Source: Malania oleifera (Eukaryota; Streptophyta; Magnoliopsida; Santalales; Ximeniaceae). From it: a DNA stretch of 64,000 bases. Under the pieces are notes generated by a model, which saw nothing but the letters and a program-made list of their open reading frames with translations, did not search any database and was not told the origin of the DNA. The stretch spans positions 64,019,040 to 64,083,039 of the forward strand of contig NC_080419.1 in assembly GCF_029873635.1 (NCBI RefSeq). The letters run 5' to 3'. This document shows positions 10,747-20,249 of the stretch, one piece after another; within the stretch, counting starts at the first letter, position 1; each line of letters opens with the position of its first letter. Position numbers and translations under genes: made by a program.

Positions 10747-11574
10747 AGTTATTTTCGTAAAAACATGGTGTATGGAGTCACCACTAACATTTTGAAGTTT
10801 GGTCAGAACACTTGATTACTACCCAATTAAAGGTAGAATCGGTCTGCGCTACCAGAGTCGGGCTCGGGAGTTCAGTTACGAGAGGGGAAAGTATTAGCAC
10901 CCCCTACACGTCCGTTCTTACGAACGATACCTAATTAATCGAAATTTATCCCTTAAACTAAATTTAATAAGCCTTTAAGGTTACTCCTTTCCACAAATCC
11001 AAAAATATATATATATTATATAGGTATCCCCTCAAAACCGGGGCATATCGTACTCTGAAGAGTCCATGCCCCCCCTTGAAATCATCAGGATCGAAAAATC
11101 TAGAAGATAGGTTTTTGCAAAAATAACTCGCAGGTCTTTTGAAATTTAGGATTTTTTAAAGTAATAAAAAACCTTGGGAGCTTTTGGGCTCATTCGGGAT
11201 GAATTTTTGGACTTTTAAATAACTTTTTTGTGATCTTTTTCTAAGTGAGAACATTTTTTTTATTTTTGTGATTTTTTCTATATTTTTCCCGAATTTCAAG
11301 ATAGCACAAATAAAATTAAGACGAAAACCATGGAAATTAAAGTTTGAAAATATTTTTGGAATTTTCTAAATTTTTTGTGACTTTGCTGATATTTTATGAT
11401 TTTTGTGGATTTTGGTGAATTTTGGAATTATTAAAGTAATAATGATGCAAACTAAACCGGTTCAGTTGCGGTTCAAAGGACCCGACCGGTTCGGGGAGAA
11501 AGCTGGCCAAATGGGAAGGATCAACCTGTTTAAGGTCTAGTCAAGACCATGTCAACACGTGGTGCCTATGGGGC

Positions 11575-11965
11575 GTGTGAGTTAGCATGTGTTTTAGTGT
11601 GTGCATGGAACATGTGTAAATGTGTGTGTGCATGTGCATGAGTTGTGTACGTGCATGAATGTGTACGTGTGTGAGAGTATATGCGTGTGCGTGAGTGTAG
11701 AGCCCATGGGTGTGTTCATACATGAATGTATATGTGTGTGAGTGTACGTGCATATGCAGGAGTGTAGAGTGCATGGGTGTGTACATGCATGAACATGCAC
11801 ATGTGTGGGTGTGCATGCATATGCAGGAGTGTAGAGTGCATGGGTGTGTTCATGCATGAACGTGCACGTGTGTGAGTGTTGAGTGCATGTGCGTGGGTTG
11901 TGCATGCATGGGCTTGCGCATGCATGAATAATTAAGTGCGTGAATGCATGGATAAGGATGGATAT
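11575..11965. repeat. TG/CATG-rich low-complexity tract in the Ogre LTR
   Basis: About 390 bp of GTGTGTGCATG-like words with irregular units of roughly 50-60 bp (for example GGAGTGTAGAGTGCATGGGT repeated near 11758 and 11826). The same tract is present in the other Ogre LTR at 43865-44255. The His/Cys/Thr-rich open frames in it are artefacts of the repeat. Confidence 0.85.
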
Positions 11966-13059
11966 ATACGACATGTGATCTTAACAGGAGAATTATCTAA
12001 CTCTAACATTTTTCAGAAATTTTCTATCATTTTTCTAGATTTTTTTATTATTTTTCCAGAATTTTTATGAGTTTTTTTTTTATTATTTTTGGAGATTATT
12101 TGAAATTCAAAATTTAAAATAAGAAATTTAAAAAGGGAAGAACCGGGTCTAGTTGGTTTAGAGGGAAGACCGACCAAGCTTTGACCGATCCGAAGGAGAC
12201 CGGTTTAAGGTCTGGGTCAAGACTGGGTACGTGTCACACAACGAATGGAGGGAGCATGTGGGTGAGGATCGGCAACGTGGCACGATCCTGAGCATCACCC
12301 GAAGGGTGATCCAATAGTCTATACTGAGCCTCGGAGAGCATTAATGGTAGAGGGCAGGACAGCCACGTGTCACCATGTGTGCAGGAGGGTGCAAGATTTA
12401 AAAGATTGTCTAACACGAGGTGATCCGAACCGTTGATGTACTGCGGGGATCCGACGGTGGGGATCTGATCTGCACTGATTTCTTGTCCTGGCGTGATCTG
12501 ATCTATCCATTGAAGTGTTAATCTGATGGCTTGTGAAGAGAGCTCATGCGCTTCCATGCGCATTAATGATGAAGGCAGCCGAGGAGATCACGTGTCGCAT
12601 GGTGCGGATGGCAGACCATCATTAATACCCTCTGACACCAGCGGGATCCTGTCCATTGGTGCAATGGAGATCGGATGGCTTGGAGTAGGGCGCATCAGAG
12701 CTACTGGCAAGGGTGAATCCTGGCCCTCTGATGAATTTAAATTGAATGGTGGCCATCAAACGCGTCAGAGGTGCTGATGTTGACAAGATCATGGTCGTTG
12801 ATGGAAACAACAATCCAACGGTGTAGGAGAGTGACGTCCATCAGCATTGATTGTTCGAAGAGCAGTGCAGACATGTGTCATCGAGCGAGCAAAGGGGCAT
12901 GCAGACTCTCATGATGGCTCCTGTCACAAGCAACCTGGACTGTTGATAAGGTCAGAGATCCAATGGCTGCAAAGAGACTTCGTACGCGGTTTGATCTAAC
13001 GGGATGGAGACTACCACGTGGAAGGATCCTATGGCTCCTGAGCTTAAGATACTTAAGCC

Positions 13060-13250
13060 AATTTTTTTGTTTTGTTCATTTTTTTGTTTCTCATTCTCCT
13101 GCATGCTCTCTTTCTCTCTTCTCTCACCCTCTCTATCTTCCTTTCTGCTTTTCTCCTCTCTATTCGTCTCTTTTCTCACCCTCTCTTTGCTTCTCTCTTC
13201 TCTTGTCTTCCTCTCTTCTCTCACCCTCTCTGTCCTCCTCTCTACAGGTC
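13060..13250. repeat. CTCTCT/TTCT pyrimidine tract in the Ogre LTR
   Basis: About 190 bp of almost pure C/T on the plus strand, thus pure A/G on the coding (minus) strand. The equivalent tract at 45200-45415 is in the other LTR. It lies downstream of the LTR TATA box, so it would be in the R/U5 leader of the element's RNA. Confidence 0.8.
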
Positions 13251-14825
13251 TATAGAGTGGAAGTGAGAGATCTGAAACCCCAAGGTTTTAGATCAAAGTC
13301 TTGGCTCTTCCCTCCTGAAATTGATGCTGAGCTCGATTCCTGGCCTGAGCGTTCCGAGATGGTCACGAAAGGGTAAATTTGAAAGCGAAGCTCAGATGGC
13401 GACCTTAAGCCTTCATGGACATGAGCCAAAAGCTAAGTGTTCCTCTGACTGCTCTTTCTCTTCCATTTTCTATGTGTGATGTGTGCAGTATTGGTTGGTT
13501 ATTGATTGTTTGATGTTTGGAATCTCGGTTTCGATTTCGTTAGGGTTAGAGCTCAATTTGCAGGTTAGGGTTTGATTGCAGGAGTTAGGTCGAAGACGAT
13601 TCAACTCGTGTTCGACTCAGTGAGTTAGGGTGTGTCAAACCAGAGTTAACTCGTGCGAGTCAACCCGGGGTGAGTGGTGTGAGTCAAACCATGGTTGTGT
13701 GAACCTAGGTGAGCCACATGGGCTCTGTCATGTGTCCAGGACACGTGTGGGCTGTGAGTGAGTTGGGCCTGGGTGTATGAGGAATTGATTTGGGCCTCAT
13801 TTTTTTATTTTTTTTTAAATAATGGGCTTTGGTTTAACACAAAAAAGGTTGGGCTTGGGTTTGATTTTCAAAATGGGCTCAGCCCGAGTTAATTCCTAAA
13901 AAGCAGGTGGGCTCGGGTTTATTTAAATGGGCTAGTTTTTAAAAGACAGGTATTGGGCTTTCTTTAAAAAAAAACTGGTTATAGGGCGGGTTTTTTTTTT
14001 ATAAAAGGTATTGGGCCTATTTTAAAAATTGGTTATGGGTCAGTTTTTAAAACAAAGTCGGTGGTCTTGTTTAAAAGCTAGGTATGGGCTTATTTTAAAA
14101 TTGGCTTAATGGGCTTGAAAGTTTAAAAACAAATGGGCTTGTTTTAAAAGAAACTGGGTATGGGCTTATTTTTTAAGGGAGAGTGAGGCCCGGTCGAGTT
14201 TTTAAAGTGGGCTGGTTTGGGTAACTCAAACCCTAATGAAAGTTGGGGTATGGGATTCGGGTCTAGTGAGGGTTTGAAGGATCCAAACCCGAGTTTGAGT
14301 TCGGGTTGGGTGTTCGAGTTTATTTAAAAAGTGGCTTTAAAAGGGGGTTCGAGTTTGAGAGTATAAGAGGCTCAACCCGAACTTATGTTCGGGTTTAGGA
14401 TATATTAGATTCGGGTCTATGGGGCTCCCTGTCTGAGTTCAAAAAATTCAGGTTCAAACATGAACCTGATCCTGAGAGGAGGTACCTGCATATGCTCTCA
14501 ATGACATGAATTGAATCAATTTAGAAACATAGGGTTTAGGATAGTTACCATTCTCTTTTCCTCCTCTAGTCTTCTTTCCTTCTTCTGTATCTGTCTGATG
14601 ATATGTTCTGAGTGTGCTTCTTTGGACTTCAGCTCTTTCGGCTCTCAATTTAGCATAACCTTCCTGTGTCCCTTTCGACTTTCTCTTTCTCGCTCAAATT
14701 CCACAAAACCTCTCTCTCTTTCCTTCTATTTTCTTTTTCTCTCAATTCTCGCAGAGTATTCTCTCACTTCTCAATTTGGCAGGGTGCCTTTGTGCTCTCT
14801 GTGGTGTGTTGCTACAGTGCGGAAC

Positions 14826-14842
14826 CTCCCTATTTATAAGGA
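14826..14842 (-). promoter_or_regulatory. LTR promoter TATA box (Ogre 3' LTR)
   Basis: The minus strand reads CCTTATAAATAGGGAGG. It is a good TATA box inside a near-perfect inverted repeat (CCTCC...GGAGG), followed by a purine-rich leader. U3 would be about 1.15 kb (15980-14830) and R-U5 about 4 kb. This segment is missing from the truncated 5' LTR. Confidence 0.65.
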
Positions 14843-15980
14843 GGTTGGGCAGCCCATTTGGTGCCAATTTCCCTATAATAGAATGTGAGAGAGAATATTT
14901 ACTTTTATAGGTGTCATTCCCTCCTTGCTCATGTGGATTTCTATTTCTATTTTTCTGAATTTTCATTAACTAACTTATTCTTTTTGGGTGGGCAGGAAAC
15001 TTGGTGATCCAGGTGGCATATGGGGAATAGAGGGCTTTTAGGCTACTCCAGTTTGGCAAGCCCAGATTGGGGAGTTCAGAATCTGCTTTTCACTTTTTAT
15101 ATTTTGCATTTTTTTATTTTTTTTTATTTTTTTGTATTTTGTATGCTGATGTATGTACCCCCCGAGTAAACTTTCGTGCAACATTTATTTTGTACACTCT
15201 TTCATATTTTATTTCCATTTCCTTATATATTGGTACTTTACTTTATTTTGCAGCTTTCCCTGTACTTACCTGTGGTGATTTTTATTTGTAACTTCTAATT
15301 TCACATTCCCTATACATTTCCCATGTGATTGTACCTCACACGCGCACACGTGTTCTCTCCCCCTTTTAAAATGAATTTTAACTTTGACTTCACGAGTTTG
15401 CTCAATTTTGACTTCCCTGCTTAAGGAACAATAAATGTGACCTTAGAGTTTTACTACTTTTGACCAAACAAACCCTTGATTAAAAGAACTTGATTTTAAT
15501 ATCTGAACAAAGTTCCAGTTTCAAAAACAAAGACTTGGCCTAAGGAACTCAATTTAAAATTTAATGCTTCAGTTTGAGGGATTCGATTTAAAAATTCTAG
15601 ACTAGATTCTCAAAATTGGCTAAAAATTTGGATTTAGGACTTTTCATCAACAACCCCAAGAAATTGAAAGCTCAAGGGTGACTTTAACTAGCAAACTTAT
15701 TTTCAAATTACATCCATGACTCAAATTTTGGGATTCCAAACTTTAATCCTAATGCACACAGTTGATCATAGGGGGTTTAACTAGAAAACACTATACTTAA
15801 ACTAAAAGTACTCAACCAAGAACAACTAACTGGAATTTTTAGCGGACTTACTGATAAAACACCTTAACCCTAGGGATTCATGGTCTTAATTTCAAAACAG
15901 GGTTTTCCTCGGGATTAAAAATCAAGTTCTATTTGGCTAGGTTTCTTTGGGGTGGCCAGGTTAAAATTAGGGTATCTACG

Positions 15981-15995
15981 GCTGCCCCTCTTTGT
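15981..15995 (-). other. Polypurine tract of the Ogre element
   Basis: The minus strand reads ACAAAGAGGGGCAGC directly before the LTR start (CGTAGATACCC, probably TGTAGATACCC with the first T mutated). This is the usual Ogre/Tat arrangement. Confidence 0.75.
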
Positions 15996-16236
15996 AGGTT
16001 TCATTGCTTCAATGTAACAGTAGGATCTGTCCTACGTTATTTTAAGCAACAAGTCTGCAAAGGAAAAAGACACTTATTTTGACCAGACCACACAATAGTT
16101 TAACCTTCAAGTACTGCCTGGCAAAAGATTGGACGAGGAATGTTGCATAATATTTTATATATATATATATATATATTTTATAACAATCAGGAGTTCGTGG
16201 GGGTTAGTGATCAATATCATATGTAGGAACTTGGGC
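15996..16236 (-). other. Ogre internal 3' UTR, PPT-proximal part
   Basis: Non-coding. It matches 56536-56740 of the second Ogre copy (AAGTCTGCAAAG; GGGGGTTAGTGATCA; ATGTAGGAA). An (AT)n run lies at 16156-16177. It ends abruptly at about 16236 where an inverted piece of the Y LTR starts. Confidence 0.75.
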
Positions 16237-17164
16237 TATAGATCCATATCATCATAATAATAATTTCAGGGAAAATACCATTATTCATTTCACGTACATT
16301 TCAACTAGTATTTCATAAAATACCTGCTATAACTTATTCCCCTTGCTTGGCTTACTGAGATGCCCACAATCAATTCAATCATATGCCTGTAGTGATCACA
16401 GTTCAACACCCTGCAATTTTGCATTTTCCCAACTCAATCAACAAAATCCCATAATACACTCATTTGACATTTCCCAGAACATTCAACAAAACCTTAACAT
16501 ACTTTTCATAAAATACTGCTCAGATTCCCAATAATCTATATACATCATTAAACTCCAGAATACCCCACTTACCTTGATTTTCCTAAATTATGCTCGGAAG
16601 CTCCCGAAATTACACTTGCGGCGCTTACCCGAGCCCTGAATTCAATAACCCTAATTCAACCTCAGAATGCCCAAAATTTAACATTTCCAAATCTACAATA
16701 ATTAAATAATAATTAGCCCCTTAATAACCCCCTTAGCATAATTTTGGGGTTATGCCTACGATGACCCCATGAGAAATCCGCTCTACCAGACTTTTAGAGA
16801 ATCATCCATAGATTCTCGTGATGGCGTCCGATCGTCAATTGGGCTTAAGATTTACAAGAAATTAAGGTAAAAGTGAGAATTGAGCTTACCCCAGGAGATA
16901 TACCTACACCGCTCCTATGATAAATCTGCTCTAGTAGAAATGTCGGTGGCGGAGAATGGAGTCCAGCAGTAATTTCTATTTTTCGATCAGGCGAAAATCA
17001 GTCGAGAAATTAAAGGAAGTGGGAGAAAAACGGAGGTGAGCCATAGAGAGCACGAGAGAGAAAGCATAGACAAGAAAGACAAAAAAAAAAAAAAAACCAA
17101 ATGCGTAGGGGAGGGGCGGCTGCAGAGAATGAAAAGGAATCCATCTAATTCCATTAACCTATAT

Positions 17165-17195
<31 letters not shown>

Positions 17196-17352
17196 ACATT
17201 ACTTAATCCATATATATATATTTTACATCATTTATTAAATTACTTTAATTTAAAAAATCCTTAATTTATTAATTGATTAATAATTAATATATTATTATTT
17301 TTTTTTTCTTTATTTATTTTTTCTTATTTTTACATTCATTGGGGTTATCGCA
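16237..17352 (-). repeat. Inverted 5' portion of the Y LTR (about 1.1 kb)
   Basis: The minus strand from 17352 reads TGCGATAACCCCAATG, matching the Y 3' LTR start TGTGATGACCCCAATG at 25907. It follows that LTR for about 1.1 kb and breaks off at about 16237. The part 16237-16893 is also the reverse complement of 17650-18290. The 5 bases outside its start (AGGAT on the minus strand, 17357-17353) equal the bases after the Y 3' LTR (30807-30811), so this is the original left end of Y, now inverted. (AT)n at 17171-17194. Confidence 0.85.
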
Positions 17353-17649
17353 ATCCTCCCCCTTGATGCGCGAGTCCAGATTCAATATTTTGAGGCACGT
17401 CATCCTCCTTGATGCACAAGTCTAGATTCAATGTTTAGAGGCACGTTATCTTCCTTGATGCGTAAGCCCGGATTCAATGTTTCGAGACACGTCATCTTCC
17501 TTGATGCACAAACCCGGATTCAATATTCCAAGGCATGTCATCCGCCTCCTCGATCCGCAAGCCCGGATTCAATATTCCGAGGCATGTCATCCTCCTTGAT
17601 GCGCAAGCCCGGATTCAATATTCCGAAGCACGTCATCCTCCTTGATGCG
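17353..17649. repeat. 46-bp tandem repeat, about 6 units (inverted half of the Ogre array)
   Basis: The unit reads CTTGATGCGCAAGCCCGG, ATTCAATATTCCGAGG, CACGTCATCCTC with small changes. The same unit in the opposite direction lies at 30807-31135, on the other side of Y. It is the Ogre 3' UTR minisatellite that Y inserted into, turned round by the later inversion. Confidence 0.9.
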
Positions 17650-19939
17650 CAAGCTCAATTCTCACTTTTACCTCAATTTCTCGTAAATCTTAAGCCCAAT
17701 TGAAGATCAAACATCACCACGAGAATCTAGGGATGATTCTCTACAAGTTTGGTAGAGAGGATTTCTCATGGGGTCATCGTAGGCATAACCCCAAAATTAT
17801 GCTAAGGGGGTTATTAAGGGGCTAATTATTATTTAATTATTGTAGATTTGGAAATGTTAAATTTTGGGATTCCGAGGTTGAATTACGGTTATTGAATTCA
17901 GGGCTCAGGTAAGCGTCGCAGGTGTAATTTCGGGACCTTTCAGGCATAGTTTAGGAAAATCAAGGTAAGTGGGGTATTCTGGAGTTTAATGATGTATATA
18001 GATTATTGGGAACCTGGGCAGTATTTTATGAAAAATATGTTGAGGTTTTGTTGAATGTTCTGGGAAATGTCAAATGAGTGCATTATGGGATTTTTTTGAT
18101 TGAGTTGGGAAAATGCAAAATTGCAGGGTGTTGAACTGTGATCGCTATAGGCATATGATTGAATTGATTGTGGGCGTCACAGTAAGGCAGGTAAGGGGAA
18201 TAAGTTATAGCAGGTATTTTATGAAATACTAGTTGAAATATATGTGAAATGAATTATGATATTTTCCCTGAAATTATTATTATAATGATATGAATAATAG
18301 ATGAGAAATTGTGTGGCATATGATTTTATGAAAATTATGAAATGTATTGTGTAAAATGTGATTTGAAATGGGAAATCTGGGAAAATGATATGATGATAAA
18401 TATCCCTGAGAAAATAAAATGAAATGTGGAAATGATTTTCTATGAAATGGGGAAAAAAATGAAATACTGATATGTGCATACTGGAAATGGTGAAATATAT
18501 GAAATGTGATATATTCCCATATTTGCTTATATATATTATTATTATGAGATGAGTTGTGAAATTGAAATGCTAAGAATGAAACAGTAGAAAATGAGAAATC
18601 TACTAGAATATTGTTTTATGAATATTGAATGAAAATACTGGATATGTGAATTTTTATTTATGAATATGGAAATATTGAAACGTGAAATTCTGCAATATGA
18701 ATAATGAAATATGGGGATTGATTTGTGAATGATGAAGTGTGAATATTGTAAATGAAATGTGAATATTGGAAATGAAATGTGAATACTGGAATTGTGAACA
18801 TTGTAGCATAACAACTGCAATGAATATATGTATTGATATGGGAATTGTTGATATAAGAAAAGTGAAATATGGAAATGAAAACTTTGATGGATGGATATGT
18901 AAACCCCGGCGATGGGTTATGATATCGAGCATGGTAATGCTCGCGGTTGAAAAGGGCAACCACACGAATTTGTGGAGCGTGTGGCGTGGTAGAGCGAATA
19001 GGCTAGAGTAGAGTTGATTATAACCGCATGCATTCTGGACCAGAGTATGTGGCAGGTCATTTGTTACTGCAGATAGGTATATGGTATCATTTGATATAAT
19101 TGGGTCGGCGAACAACTGTTAGATCCAGCCTTTGGGCCGCCTAACCTTGACCATGGGGGGAAGCATGGCGTGAAGAAAAGTCCTCAGGGCAGCCATGGGT
19201 TATAGACACGGCATGTTATGGTTACAAAGGATACCCATGGGTTGGATAGCTGACTGGAAATGGTCATGAGTTATAGACACGATATGGAAAGGCAACTGAG
19301 GATACTAATGGGCCAAATAAATGAGAAAAGAATGATATAATGGAAATAAACTGAAATGAAAGAAAGATGAGAAAAATAAATGAAACTTGGAAATGGGGTA
19401 TAAAGTTTATAACAGTTGTGTTTTATATTTAAATAGCTATTCACATATATCATATATCATATTAGATGAATAATGTTTTGACTGAATATATATATATATA
19501 TATATATGTACGTATATTGATGTAATCGCACTCATATTGCCACACACTGTCAATAACTTATTCCGTCTTACTGAGATGTGTCTCACCCAAGTATTAAATA
19601 TTTCAAGAAATCGAGATCAAGATGGTGATAGAGCTCCCAGATAGAGTGGAGCAGGGATCCTGATATACAGGGTGAGTGCTTGATCTAGGAATGGATGTTT
19701 CCCCTAGAGTTTTATTATTTTGGGGTGTTTGTTGATGTATGTATTTTTTGATGGACTATACTTTGGTATGTATATTCGCTGTGGTGTATGTATATAATGT
19801 CTTCCGCCGATAAGTATTTGAAATATAATGTGACCAGTACCCCGGTGCCCAACGTAGGTCAGGTGATATGTATGGTATCAGGGTATTGATGTGTCCGATA
19901 AATATGAAATAAAAGATTTCTGAAAATCGAAGTGTCACA
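17650..19939 (+). repeat. Y 5' LTR, lacking its first roughly 340 bp
   Basis: Homologous to 26246-28295 plus 30569-30806 of the 3' LTR (shared GGGGTATTCTGGAGTTTAATG; ATGGATATG...AAACCCCGGC; CTTACTGAGATGTGTCTCACC or close form). Ends GTGTCACA before the primer binding site. (AT)n at 19486-19508. Minus-strand open frames here are artefacts of the AT-rich repeat-like sequence (GAAATGTGAATATTGG words at 18730-18790). Confidence 0.88.
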
Positions 19940-19942
19940 GTT

Positions 19943-19954
19943 TGGTATCAGAGC
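19943..19954 (+). other. Primer binding site of Y (tRNA-iMet)
   Basis: TGGTATCAGAGC, the exact 12-base match to the 3' end of plant initiator tRNA-Met, three bases after the LTR end. Confidence 0.92.
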
Positions 19955-20249
19955 TTAGGTTTGGCTAGGTTCTGCAGACTTTAGTAAACAGCGGAGTACA
20001 ATACTAGAGTATAGGAATGGATTTTGAGGAAATAAGAAGTGGATAAAATGAGAAATGAGTAGGAGATTGTTAGAGGATGAGGTTAAGAATTTAGGGCTCT
20101 ATCTTGTAACTTCGTAGCAGGAGTTTCGAGGTTATTGGTGAGAGATTGCCAAGCATAGCCTACAATAGCATCTTCTTCGAGACCGTACATAGGAGGTCAC
20201 CAGGCACCTCGTGATGGACAGCAGAGGAATGTCGCTCTGGCACGAGTTT

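Larger units (their letters stand above)
8692..15980 (-). repeat. Ogre 3' LTR (about 5.3 kb without the inserted solo LTR)
   Basis: It is homologous to 42957-45887: both share GGTAGAATCGGTCT near 10830/43120, TATTAGCACCCCCTACACG near 10890/43180, a TG/CATG-rich tract, a CTCTCT pyrimidine tract, and GTCAAACCATGGTTGTGTG near 13684/45849. The right end is marked by the PPT at 15981-15995. The left end, TGTCGCAACG, matches TATCGTGACG next to the primer binding site at 42957. A solo LTR (8776-10746) interrupts it. Read on the minus strand, a TATA box lies at 14831-14838. Confidence 0.85.

Noticed and set aside
11541..11974. Long minus-strand frames rich in His, Cys, Thr (also 43837-44258)
   Set aside because: They come from the TG/CATG low-complexity tract; every frame is open there and the composition follows the repeat. 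Not genes.
12950..13376. Leu/Ser/Phe-rich plus-strand frames that look like membrane proteins (also 45129-45449)
   Set aside because: They follow the CT tract in the Ogre LTR, which encodes Leu, Ser and Phe in all frames. Present equally in both LTRs.
17431..17703. Frame with repeated FNVSRHVIFLDAQ-like units (also 30726-30920)
   Set aside because: Translation of the 46-bp minisatellite; the unit is not a multiple of three and the frame is only locally open. No support as a protein.
18219..19115. Ile/His/Phe-rich minus-strand frames (also 26816-27715)
   Set aside because: They lie antisense within the two Y LTRs and reflect GAAATATGAA-like wording; both copies have them. Not genes.
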